From the NCBI RefSeq assembly GCF_014324365.1, contig NZ_QEIG01000007.1, forward strand, positions 1 through 64,000: a stretch of DNA of 64,000 bases, written 5' to 3'. The position numbers and the translations under genes are program-made. Source of the DNA: Algoriphagus sp. AK58. GTDB lineage: Bacteria > Bacteroidota > Bacteroidia > Cytophagales > Cyclobacteriaceae. The notes beneath the pieces were generated by a model that made no database searches, was not told the origin of the DNA, and saw only the letters and a list, made by a program, of their open reading frames with translations. Positions 19,169 to 27,518 of this stretch are shown here, in pieces. The first letter of the stretch is position 1, and every line of letters begins with the position of its first letter.

Positions 19169-20710
19169 ATGAAAAAATACTTCTACCTCATTATAACTCT
19201 ACTGTCCTCTGCTTTTCTCTTAAATGCTTGTGTAGAGGATTTGCCAACTCAATATGAATATACCGGCTATGAATTTGCGGACCTCGACCCAAATGCTGGC
19301 CAGTGGAAATTGGTCATTCATACCTCTAACGAGCAGGTAGCTATTCCAACTCCTCCTCAGACGGGTTCTTCTGAATTAAACAGGGAGCTAGCAGAGGCCA
19401 AACAAAAAATCGCAGCGGCGACTTCTGCACAAAGGGAATCTGTCAAGTATTGGACCAATAATCCGCTTTTACGATGGAATGAAATCGCATTAGAGCTAGC
19501 TACCAAGTATAATCTGATACCTGCTCCGAATCCCGATGGAACCTATCCTTCGCCGGATCCTGCCAACCCTGGAAAATATCCACTTTTTCCATACTCCCAT
19601 CCTCCTTATACCAGCCGAATGTTGGCGTATTTGAGTGTGGCCCAGTACGATGGTCTGATCATGGCATGGCATTACAAATACAAATTCAAGCGGGAAGCTC
19701 CCTATCAGCTTGATCCACAGATCAAGACTGCCTATGAGTCTAACAATCTCTTTTCCTACCCTTCTGACGGTGCGGTAATCGCAATTTCATCCCGGGAAAT
19801 TTTGACGGCCATGTTTCCTTTGGAAAAAGAATATCTGGCTCGAATGGCTGAAGAGCATTTGGAATCTTTGATTCTTGCTGGGATCAATGTTTCCAGTGAT
19901 GTGGAAGCAGGAAAATTAATCGGTGCAGAGGTGGCCAAAACTGCTTTGGCTCGTGCATCTACCGATGGGATGAGAAATGCGCAAACCAACAAAGCCAAAT
20001 CAGATTCGATCAAAAATGCCGCGAAGGAAAGATTTGGATGGTTCTGGGAAAATCAGGAATCTCCCCAACGCCCCGTTGGATTGGCTCCACTATTCGGAAA
20101 AGTACGCCCTTGGAATATCCCTAATGTGGAAGCTGTACGGGTGGGACCTCCACCAGCCCCAGGATCAGCAGAGTTTAACAAGGATGCGGAAGAGCTGAAA
20201 AGATTTGCTGCAAATCTGACTCCCGAGCAGCGTAGAATAGCCAATTTCTGGAATGATGGGCTGAATACTTACACTCCTCCCGGACATTGGAACCGTTTTG
20301 CAAAAGAAAAAACCGTGGCATATCGCCTTAGTCCGGTGCGTACGGCGAGGATATTTGCCTACATGAATATGGCGATTATGGACGCCGGGATCAGTTGCTG
20401 GGATGTGAAATACTACTATCACTATCCACGACCTATTCAAACTATTCCGGGATTCAAGACTATTTTGGGGACGCCTAATTTTCCTGCCTATACCTCAGGG
20501 CACAGTACATTCTCTGCAGCAGCAGCTGAAGTTTTATCTTATTTCTTCCCAACAGATGCCGCTCAGTTTAGAAAATGGGCGGAAGAGGCGGCACTGTCCA
20601 GAATATATGGGGGAATTCATTACCGCTTTGATGCCGAGGTGGGATTGGAACAGGGCAAAAATGTAGGTTCCTATTCTGTGGCTAAGGCCAAGCAGGATGG
20701 AATCGATTAA
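19169..20710 (+). CDS. PAP2 / vanadium-haloperoxidase-type lipoprotein
   Basis: The 513-residue product has a lipoprotein signal with lipobox LLNAC (Cys21). The catalytic signature of the acid phosphatase/vanadium haloperoxidase superfamily is complete: K414-x6-R421-P, then S443-G-H445 (TSGHSTFS), then S477-R-x5-H484-x3-D488 (SRIYGGIHYRFD). The ~400 residues before the signature are mostly helical, as in haloperoxidases, and longer than in simple lipid phosphatases. The sequence alone does not tell whether it hydrolyses phosphate esters or oxidises halides. The lipid anchor places it at the outer or inner membrane facing the periplasm or surface. It lies between two outer-membrane barrel genes, 12 and 19 bases away. 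Confidence 0.92.
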   Translation: MKKYFYLIITLLSSAFLLNACVEDLPTQYEYTGYEFADLDPNAGQWKLVIHTSNEQVAIPTPPQTGSSELNRELAEAKQKIAAATSAQRESVKYWTNNPLLRWNEIALELATKYNLIPAPNPDGTYPSPDPANPGKYPLFPYSHPPYTSRMLAYLSVAQYDGLIMAWHYKYKFKREAPYQLDPQIKTAYESNNLFSYPSDGAVIAISSREILTAMFPLEKEYLARMAEEHLESLILAGINVSSDVEAGKLIGAEVAKTALARASTDGMRNAQTNKAKSDSIKNAAKERFGWFWENQESPQRPVGLAPLFGKVRPWNIPNVEAVRVGPPPAPGSAEFNKDAEELKRFAANLTPEQRRIANFWNDGLNTYTPPGHWNRFAKEKTVAYRLSPVRTARIFAYMNMAIMDAGISCWDVKYYYHYPRPIQTIPGFKTILGTPNFPAYTSGHSTFSAAAAEVLSYFFPTDAAQFRKWAEEAALSRIYGGIHYRFDAEVGLEQGKNVGSYSVAKAKQDGID

Positions 20711-20729
20711 TAATTAACCTCAAAGCACT

Positions 20730-21830
20730 ATGAAAAAGATTATACTATCCCTAGCAATTGGGATTTTCTCATACATGAATTCTTATTCCCAAGGATGTGT
20801 CGCTATCCGTCAATTCTCCGGAATCGCTAATGCTGTGGGTCAGCTTAATGTTCAGTCCAAAGGAGATTGGAACCTCAGCACCAACTATCGGTACTTCAAA
20901 TCCTTCAGGCATTTCAGAGGCACTCATGAAGAGCCTGAGCGAGTCGAGCAGGGGACAGAAGTGATCAATTGGTCTCACGGAGTGGATTTCAACGTCAGCT
21001 ATGCGTTGACAGATAGACTTTATGTTTTGGCTTCTTTGCCTTTTGCTTACAATGAAAGAAGCTCACTTTATGAGCACGGGAGACAATCCCGGCACATGTC
21101 CTATTCAGGAGGATTGGCTGATGTCAGAGTTGGGGCAGGATATTGGCTTCTATCAGGAGAAAGAGCTGCAAAAGGCAATCTGTCTCTGGGGCTAGGATTT
21201 AAGCTGCCTACCGGAAACTACAATGCCAAAAGCACCTTTTACAATGTCGGGCCGAATGGAACTTCACAGATTCGCCCAGTTGACCAAAGCATCCAACTGG
21301 GTGACGGCGGATTTGGGATCACTATCGAGTCTCAAGGACTCAAAGAATTCAAATCTTCCCTTTTCGGGTATTACAATGCCTTTTATTTGCTTAATCCCCG
21401 AAACACCAATGGCACCCAGACCTTTCGCGCCAGACCAAGTGAGGCAATCATGAGCGTGCCTGATCAATTTGGCTTGCGGGCAGGTCTTTTCTATGGGGTC
21501 AAAAAAATCCACGGATTGGGATTCTCCCTAGGAGGTAGATTGGAGGGAGTTCCAGTCCGGGATGTGATAGGGGAAAGTGATGGTTTCCGTCGTCCGGGAT
21601 ATGTCATTTCCGTCGAGCCGGGAGTGAGTTACATGTTGGGTAATGTGACTGCGACCCTCAACGTGCCGGTAGCCTTAGTCAGAAACCGGACCCGCAGCCT
21701 TACCGACATTGCCGATTCGACTCCAGAAAATATACGTCATGGGGATGCTGCCTTTGCCGATTACCTGATCAACTTTGGCGTGGCTTGGAGGATTTCTAAG
21801 AAAGAACCAGCTGTATTTAACTCACTTTAA
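20730..21830 (+). CDS. Second outer-membrane beta-barrel protein of the PAP2 cassette
   Basis: The 366-residue product has a signal peptide (MKKIILSLAIGIFSYMNSYSQ, cleavage about residue 21) and amphipathic strands throughout, such as SLGLGFKLPTGNYNA, GFGITIESQG and YLINFGVAWRIS. The strand-turn pattern GxKLPTG is typical of barrels annotated as transporters or DUF-type porins. Cys23 follows the predicted cleavage site (QGCVAIRQ). Last gene of the three-gene cassette, followed by a clear terminator. The substrate is unknown. Confidence 0.8.
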   Translation: MKKIILSLAIGIFSYMNSYSQGCVAIRQFSGIANAVGQLNVQSKGDWNLSTNYRYFKSFRHFRGTHEEPERVEQGTEVINWSHGVDFNVSYALTDRLYVLASLPFAYNERSSLYEHGRQSRHMSYSGGLADVRVGAGYWLLSGERAAKGNLSLGLGFKLPTGNYNAKSTFYNVGPNGTSQIRPVDQSIQLGDGGFGITIESQGLKEFKSSLFGYYNAFYLLNPRNTNGTQTFRARPSEAIMSVPDQFGLRAGLFYGVKKIHGLGFSLGGRLEGVPVRDVIGESDGFRRPGYVISVEPGVSYMLGNVTATLNVPVALVRNRTRSLTDIADSTPENIRHGDAAFADYLINFGVAWRISKKEPAVFNSL

Positions 21831-21835
21831 TGGAC

Positions 21836-21875
21836 ACAAGCCCGAAATGTGTGAATTCGGGCTTGTCTGTTTTTC
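21836..21875 (+). terminator. Terminator of the barrel-PAP2-barrel cassette
   Basis: An 11-bp perfect stem (acaagcccgaa 21836-21846, ttcgggcttgt 21856-21866) is followed by CTGTTTTT, directly after the stop of the third cassette gene. Confidence 0.85.
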
Positions 21876-21893
21876 CACAGCTGCACATTTCAA

Positions 21894-21920
21894 ATGGGAA
21901 GGTTTTTCCAGCCTTCCCAT
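21894..21920 (+). promoter_or_regulatory. Hairpin in the leader of the DUF3179 gene
   Basis: A 9-bp perfect stem (atgggaagg / ccttcccat) with a 9-base loop lies 48 bases before the ATG at 21968. It is not followed by a T-tract, so it is not a terminator. It may shape the mRNA leader. Function unknown. Confidence 0.35.
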
Positions 21921-21967
21921 GAAATTGGGCTTTTGTCAGTTTCATTTTCTACTGAAAAAATCATCCT

Positions 21968-23128
21968 ATGAAAAACCTGTTTTATCTGGGTTTGAGCTTG
22001 TTGGTGCTGTTTGAATTTCTTAAGATTTACTTCATCATGCCCTTCCCTGGCAGCCAGCAATGGGATTCCATTGATTTTGCCCATTTCCTGCACCAGTACC
22101 GATGGGTGTTTAGGATAGCCTTGGGGGTTGTGATTTTAGTCGGAGTAGTGCCCGCTGTTTCAGGGAAAAGGAAATGGGTCTCGGCTCTTTCTCTGGTAAT
22201 CACCTTGGCCGCTATTTGGGCCTTCCATTTCAAAATGGCAGCGGATGCCATGTTTCAAGAACCCAGAGAGCTCTGGTTCCTTACCCGCGACTCTTTTGAT
22301 GAAAATGACAGTTTACTGGTCATTGCCATTGAGAAAGGTGACGAAGCCAAGGCCTATCCCATCCGGTACATTGTCTATCATCACCAAGTGAGAGATACCC
22401 TGGCCGGAGAGCCAGTGATGGTCACGTATTGTTCCGTATGTCGGTCAGGAAGAGTGTTTTCGCCATTTGTGGATGGGAAACCCGAGAATTTCCGATTAGT
22501 AGGCATGGATCATTTCAATGCCATGTTTGAGGATACAGAGACCGGCAGCTGGTGGCAACAGGCCACAGGAGAAGCGATCACCGGGGAGCTAAAAGGGAAA
22601 AAACTGGAGGAAATCGAATCCATCCAATTGACGGCTAGTGCTTTTTTCAAAGCTTACCCAAACGGGAAAATCATGGCTGAGGATCCAAACTTCCTATCGA
22701 AGTACGATTCTCTTGGAAAATTTGAGAAGGGAAAAAGCGAAAGCAAACTCACTGGCACGGATCCATTTTCCTGGAATGAAAAGTCCTGGGTGGTCGGCGT
22801 GGATCTGGAAAAAGGTGCCAAAGCCTATGACTGGAACCTGCTACTGGAAAAAGAATCAATCCGGGATCGGGTAGGCAGCCAAGACATTTTGATTCTCCTG
22901 AATAAAGACACCCAGAGTTTCGTGGTATTCGAAATTCCTGCGGATACCCAGTCCCATCTTTGGACTGGTGACACCCTTTACCTGGATTCAGCGGCCTTTA
23001 CCTTTACGGGAAAATCACTGAACCCAACCCAAACAGATTTGAAACGTCTCAAGGCCTACCAGGAATTCTGGCACAGCTGGAGGACTTTCCATCCTGAAAG
23101 TGAAGGACCTAACCCAAAACCTCTCTAG
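21968..23128 (+). CDS. DUF3179 membrane protein
   Basis: The 386-residue product has three or four N-terminal membrane segments (about 5-25, 48-65, 70-90), followed by an extracytoplasmic DUF3179 domain. The family signature is visible as KAYPIRYIVYHHQVRDTL, PVMVTYCSVCRSGRVF (where many members have TWCPLCGTA), then GSWWQQATGEAITGEL. Two cysteines in CSVC could bind metal or form a disulfide. The function of DUF3179 is unknown. Its stop codon overlaps the stop codon of the convergent cstA (shared CTAG). Confidence 0.88.
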   Translation: MKNLFYLGLSLLVLFEFLKIYFIMPFPGSQQWDSIDFAHFLHQYRWVFRIALGVVILVGVVPAVSGKRKWVSALSLVITLAAIWAFHFKMAADAMFQEPRELWFLTRDSFDENDSLLVIAIEKGDEAKAYPIRYIVYHHQVRDTLAGEPVMVTYCSVCRSGRVFSPFVDGKPENFRLVGMDHFNAMFEDTETGSWWQQATGEAITGELKGKKLEEIESIQLTASAFFKAYPNGKIMAEDPNFLSKYDSLGKFEKGKSESKLTGTDPFSWNEKSWVVGVDLEKGAKAYDWNLLLEKESIRDRVGSQDILILLNKDTQSFVVFEIPADTQSHLWTGDTLYLDSAAFTFTGKSLNPTQTDLKRLKAYQEFWHSWRTFHPESEGPNPKPL

Positions 23129-24756
23129 ACTTTTGCAGGCTCCCTAACCTCCTTTTTCAAACTCTTGAAGGCAAGAAAAATTAGAGAAATCGCCAAGACA
23201 AATAGCAAAGCAGCAATTACTGCCAAGACATACCCTTTTTCCTGATAATTTTTCCAGGCAAAAAGCCCTAAGGATGCCAAGGTCACGGTAAACATGAAGA
23301 ACATGGGGATGGTGACAAACGTGGCAGGTATATTTTTCTTGATTAGCCATACCGCAATGGTCAATAAAGCTAAAGCAGCCAAAAGCTGATTGGCCGAACC
23401 GAAAATGGGCCATAGGGTGGAAAATTCTCCAGAGGCAAGCAGCAGAATAGACAAAATCACCACAATAAAAGTGGAGATATACCGATTTTTAGCAAGTACC
23501 TGTGCCGCAGGTTGGGGCATATCCTCGAAATATTCCTGAAGGGTAAATCGGGCAAGACGAGTACAAGTATCCAAAGTAGTCAAGGCAAAAGCAGAAACAG
23601 TCAGGGCCACAAAACCCACTGCGAAAGTTTCGGAGATCCCCAATGTGGCAATCATTCCTCCCAAACCGGTAGAAAACAAAGCAACAGGACCTTCTGCGCT
23701 CAGCCGTTCTACATATTCAGTTCTTGACAAAACCACCACTGCACCTACCGAAATAATGGCGAGGAAGGATTCGATCAACATGCCCCCAAAACCAACGATT
23801 TTGGCATCACTTTCTTTGTCTAACTGTTTTGATGTAGTGCCGGAAGCAACAAGGGAATGAAAACCGGATATCGCACCGCAAGCTATGGTTACAAATAAAA
23901 CAGGGAAAACATACCCCAGGCTTTCACTTGAAGCCTGCACCTGCGTACTCATTTCTATTTGCGGATTTGCCACCACTACACCTGCTACAGCGGCGATCAT
24001 CATCCCATAAAGGAGATAGCTGTTCAGGTAATCTCGGGGTTGAAGAAGTAGAGAAACCGGAGTAACCGAGGCCAGAAATGCATAGGCCAACAATCCCGAG
24101 ATCCAGATTTTGTAATCCAAAACAATTGGCAACTGGGTTCCCAAATAAACAAAATAGTACATGAGAACTACCCCGATGATGGTAATCAGGATAAAGGCCA
24201 GATTTCTATTCCCTACTAATCGGTTCACAAAACCAAAGGCTATGGCCAGAAAAATGAAAAGAATCGAAGCGGAGGCTACTCCAGGGTTAGCTATAAATGT
24301 CTTGGCAATGATATCTGAAAATACCCCGATGACGAGAATCAGGGTGGAAAAGCTAAATAGAACAAAGAGCTGCTTGCCTTTAATTCCGATTTGATTTCTG
24401 ATGATCACTCCGATGGATTTTCCGTCTGTCCTGAGAGAGGCCGCCATACTTCCCAAATCGTGTACTGCTCCGAAGAAAATGCCCCCCACCAGAATCCAGA
24501 TTACTGCCGGAATCCATCCAAAAGTCACTGCTATAATTGGCCCGACAATCGGCCCGGCACCGGCAATGGAAGCAAAATGGTGTCCCAAAACTACAATGGG
24601 TTTGCTGGGTTCATAATCCACTCCGTCCCGATGGGTATGAGAAGGCGCTTTCCTCGAGTCATCAAGCCCAAATCTCTTGTAGACAAAGTTTCCGTAAACC
24701 TTGTAGGCAATGAATAGGATTACGGCCGAAATCAGTAGCAGAAGGGACAAACTCAT
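23125..24756 (-). CDS. cstA: Carbon starvation protein A (CstA-type transporter)
   Basis: Inner-membrane transporter of the CstA family; E. coli members take up peptides or pyruvate. The 543 residues form about 15 membrane segments. Diagnostic stretches are VVLGHHFASIAGAGPIVGP, GAVHDLGSMAASLRTDGKSI and FGSANQLLAALALL. At 543 aa it is shorter than E. coli CstA (701), in line with the shorter CstA variants common in Bacteroidota. Single gene, convergent with the DUF3179 gene with a 4-base overlap and no terminator between them. Confidence 0.95.
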   Translation of the reverse strand: MSLSLLLLISAVILFIAYKVYGNFVYKRFGLDDSRKAPSHTHRDGVDYEPSKPIVVLGHHFASIAGAGPIVGPIIAVTFGWIPAVIWILVGGIFFGAVHDLGSMAASLRTDGKSIGVIIRNQIGIKGKQLFVLFSFSTLILVIGVFSDIIAKTFIANPGVASASILFIFLAIAFGFVNRLVGNRNLAFILITIIGVVLMYYFVYLGTQLPIVLDYKIWISGLLAYAFLASVTPVSLLLQPRDYLNSYLLYGMMIAAVAGVVVANPQIEMSTQVQASSESLGYVFPVLFVTIACGAISGFHSLVASGTTSKQLDKESDAKIVGFGGMLIESFLAIISVGAVVVLSRTEYVERLSAEGPVALFSTGLGGMIATLGISETFAVGFVALTVSAFALTTLDTCTRLARFTLQEYFEDMPQPAAQVLAKNRYISTFIVVILSILLLASGEFSTLWPIFGSANQLLAALALLTIAVWLIKKNIPATFVTIPMFFMFTVTLASLGLFAWKNYQEKGYVLAVIAALLFVLAISLIFLAFKSLKKEVREPAKV

Positions 24757-24922
24757 GGTTATTTGGAGGAAGTGGTCAAAGACATTTTGAAAATCGTGGA
24801 TTTCTTATCCTTTCCAAAATAATGTAAAAATGCCCGGCTTAAAAAGGGATTTTTCCTGATAGGAAGTTTTACACAATCAGCCTTCAAAGGGCAATTAAAT
24901 TTTAATTACTGGAGATTAGGTC

Positions 24923-24930
24923 TAAATTTG
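24923..24930 (+). promoter_or_regulatory. Putative -7 box of accD
   Basis: TAAATTTG is a perfect match to TAnnTTTG, 38 bases before the accD ATG. A canonical TTTG box about 20 bases upstream is not clear, so this is a partial promoter call. Confidence 0.5.
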
Positions 24931-24968
24931 TGACCTTTGACTTGTCAAAAACAACCTAAAAAATCTTT

Positions 24969-25811
24969 ATGGCTTGGTTTAAACGAACTGACAAAGGCAT
25001 CAAAACTTCCACCGCGGAAAAGAAAGATGCGCCCGACGGACTTTGGTTTAAGACCCCCAATGGCAACATCATTCATACCCGGGAGTTGAAAAACAATGCC
25101 TACGTATGCCCGGATGATGATTTTCATGTGAAAATCGGCTCCAAAGAATACTTTGAAATTCTTTTTGACAACAACAAATTCACTGAGCTGGATGCCGAGA
25201 TGAAATCCGGAGATCCGCTCAAGTTTGTAGATACCAAGCCTTATTCCTCCCGAATAGAGGCTACCATCAAAAAGTCTGAATTGAACGATGCTGTTCGTAC
25301 TGCCTATGGCAAAATGAACGGTTTGGATATTGTCATAGCCTGTATGGATTTCAATTTTATCGGAGGATCCATGGGTTCGGTAGTAGGAGAGAAAATCGCT
25401 CGGGCAATCGATCATTCCTTGAAAAATAAAGTTCCATTCCTGATGATCTCCAAATCCGGAGGAGCCCGAATGATGGAGGCAGGTTTTTCATTGATGCAAA
25501 TGGCCAAGACCTCTGCAAAATTGGCCTTATTGGATCAGGCAGGCATCCCTTACATTTCTCTTTTGACAGACCCTACTACCGGTGGAGTGACGGCATCTTA
25601 TGCCATGTTGGGAGATTTCAATATTGCAGAGCCCGGTGCATTGATCGGATTTGCAGGACCAAGGGTAATCCGTGAGACCATCGGAAAGGATTTGCCTAAG
25701 GGTTTCCAAAGTTCCGAATTTGTGTTGGAACACGGATTTCTTGATTTCATCATCGATAGACGGCAGTTGAAAACAAGATTGACCACTTTGCTAAACCTCC
25801 TGAACAATTAA
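24969..25811 (+). CDS. accD: Acetyl-CoA carboxylase carboxyltransferase subunit beta
   Basis: Transfers the carboxyl group from carboxybiotin to acetyl-CoA, the committed step of fatty-acid synthesis, together with AccA (not in the window). In the 280-residue product, oxyanion-hole/crotonase-fold motifs are present: [29 protein letters not shown], and [16 protein letters not shown]. The N-terminal zinc ribbon of E. coli AccD (C-x2-C...C-x2-C) is degenerate here. Between residues 24 and 55 only Cys47 remains ([11 protein letters not shown]), while the fold-framing residues are kept. Monocistronic between cstA and nqrF. Confidence 0.96.
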   Translation: MAWFKRTDKGIKTSTAEKKDAPDGLWFKTPNGNIIHTRELKNNAYVCPDDDFHVKIGSKEYFEILFDNNKFTELDAEMKSGDPLKFVDTKPYSSRIEATIKKSELNDAVRTAYGKMNGLDIVIACMDFNFIGGSMGSVVGEKIARAIDHSLKNKVPFLMISKSGGARMMEAGFSLMQMAKTSAKLALLDQAGIPYISLLTDPTTGGVTASYAMLGDFNIAEPGALIGFAGPRVIRETIGKDLPKGFQSSEFVLEHGFLDFIIDRRQLKTRLTTLLNLLNN

Positions 25812-25861
25812 TCAGTTATTTTATCAAATTCATTTCTGAATTCAAGCCAAAATTGAATCCC

Positions 25862-25909
25862 TTTTTGGCCTGTTTTATGGATTAATAAATATATTTGTGC
25901 GGCCAAAAA
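25862..25909. promoter_or_regulatory. nqrF promoter bracketed by a 9-bp inverted repeat
   Basis: TTTG (25864-25867) is followed after 22 bases by TATATTTG (25890-25897), a good Bacteroidota promoter 50 bases before the nqrF ATG. A perfect 9-bp inverted repeat, tttttggcc (25862-25870) and ggccaaaaa (25901-25909), overlaps the -33 box and the expected start site. That placement suits a dimeric regulator. As an RNA it would have a 30-base loop and no T-tract, so a terminator is less likely. Confidence 0.55.
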
Positions 25910-25946
25910 AGGGTCAATTCCTACGAAAAAGTAAAACCAAAATTTC

Positions 25947-27251
25947 ATGGGTTCTGTAATTATTACGTCCATTGTAGCATTCACGGTGATTATCCTGCTA
26001 CTGGTTCTTATTCTCTTGTTTGCCCAGTCAAAGCTGGTCAATTCCGGGGATGTGAAGATTATCATCAATGGTGACGAAAGCAATCCGATCGTAGCTTCTG
26101 CCGGTTCGAGCTTACTTTCTACCTTGGGAAATCAGAAAATTTTTCTTCCTTCTGCCTGTGGTGGCGGCGGTACTTGTGCCATGTGCAAATGCGTGGTGGA
26201 AGATGGAGGTGGAGATGTGCTTCCTACTGAAGTAGGTCACCTCAGCCGAGCCGAACAACAAGGCAAAGTAAGATTGGCCTGCCAAGTAAAGGTGAAGCAG
26301 GACATGAAAATCCGTGTTCCTGAAGAAATCTTTGGGATCAAGAAATGGGAATGCGAAGTCATTTCCAATTACAACGTATCGACCTTTATTAAAGAATTTA
26401 AGGTAAAACTTCCTGAAGGTGAAACCCTTCACTTTGAAGCTGGAGGATACATTCAGATTGACGTTCCTGCGATCACTGTCAACTTCAAGGACATGGATAT
26501 CACTCCGCATCCTGAATTGGGACACCCTAAGGACGTATATAAGAGTGATTGGGATAAGTTTGGCTTATGGAGTCTTGTCATGAAAAATGACGAGCCTCTA
26601 TTCAGAGCCTATTCTATGGCCAATCACCCTGCGGAAGGAAATATCATCATGTTGACCATCCGTATCGCTACACCGCCATGGGATAGAGCTAACAATAGAT
26701 GGATGGATGTAAACCCAGGTGTTTGCTCCTCCTATGTGTTCTCCAGAAAGCCAGGTGATAAAGTGACCATTTCTGGTCCTTACGGTGAATTCCATATCAA
26801 TCCAACCGAAAGAGAGATGATTTACATCGGTGGTGGTGCAGGTATGGCCCCATTGAGAGCGCAGATTTTCCACCTGTTCCACACTGAAAAGACTCACAGA
26901 AAAGTGTCTTACTGGTATGGTGGACGTTCTAAGAAAGAACTCTTCTACGTGCCTCATTTCAGAGCGATTGAACAAGACTTCCCTAATTTCAACTTCCATA
27001 TCGGACTTTCTGAGCCACTTCCGGAGGACAATTGGAAGATCAAGAAGTCATTGGATGATAGAGAGGCCGATGGTTACGTAGGATTTATTCACCAGGTGTT
27101 GTATGACAACTACCTGAAGAATCACCCTGAACCAGATGAAGTAGAATACTACCTCTGCGGTCCTCCTTTGATGAACGCGGCTGTTTTGAAGTTGCTCGAT
27201 GACATGGGTATTCCTAAAGAAAACATCAGATTTGACGACTTCGGTGGTTAA
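25947..27251 (+). CDS. nqrF: Na+-translocating NADH:quinone reductase subunit F
   Basis: NADH-oxidising subunit of Na+-NQR. It passes electrons from NADH through FAD and a [2Fe-2S] cluster. In the 434-residue product, one membrane helix is about 4-26. The ferredoxin domain has Cys71, Cys77, Cys80 and Cys112 ([13 protein letters not shown]...LACQ). FAD-binding RAYSMANHP and NAD-binding [12 protein letters not shown] motifs follow, then the C-terminal [13 protein letters not shown] and the terminal FDDFGG. All cofactor motifs are intact. nqrA-E are not adjacent: accD precedes it and an unrelated operon follows, so this is a lone copy within the window, with its own promoter and terminator. Confidence 0.95.
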   Translation: MGSVIITSIVAFTVIILLLVLILLFAQSKLVNSGDVKIIINGDESNPIVASAGSSLLSTLGNQKIFLPSACGGGGTCAMCKCVVEDGGGDVLPTEVGHLSRAEQQGKVRLACQVKVKQDMKIRVPEEIFGIKKWECEVISNYNVSTFIKEFKVKLPEGETLHFEAGGYIQIDVPAITVNFKDMDITPHPELGHPKDVYKSDWDKFGLWSLVMKNDEPLFRAYSMANHPAEGNIIMLTIRIATPPWDRANNRWMDVNPGVCSSYVFSRKPGDKVTISGPYGEFHINPTEREMIYIGGGAGMAPLRAQIFHLFHTEKTHRKVSYWYGGRSKKELFYVPHFRAIEQDFPNFNFHIGLSEPLPEDNWKIKKSLDDREADGYVGFIHQVLYDNYLKNHPEPDEVEYYLCGPPLMNAAVLKLLDDMGIPKENIRFDDFGG

Positions 27252-27263
27252 TACAGATCAAAG

Positions 27264-27290
27264 AATCCCGCTTAGGCGGGATTTTTTAGT
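27264..27290 (+). terminator. Terminator of nqrF
   Basis: An 8-bp perfect stem (aatcccgc / gcgggatt) with a 4-base loop is followed by TTTTTT, 13 bases after the nqrF stop. Confidence 0.9.
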
Positions 27291-27518
27291 TTAGTACTAT
27301 TTTTGTTGACCTGGATGGGCATATAGCATTCTTTCTCGAGGATTAAAAAGAGGTTTTGGAGTCTAATAGGTTTTTCCCGCATTGGAATTCTTCGGTGACC
27401 GGTTTCTTTTGCCTTCATTGGCCAAAGAAGTTTGCCACTCATAGCCATGATAAAAATTGCCTACAGTGAGAATTGCATATAATCAGATTGTTTATTTTTA
27501 ATTCCTCAAACACCCGCT

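Noticed and set aside
27291..27518. Possible gene remnant between nqrF and the ureohydrolase-like gene
   Set aside because: No frame resembles a known protein. The stretch is best left as an intergenic region that should hold the operon promoter, for which no clear box was found.
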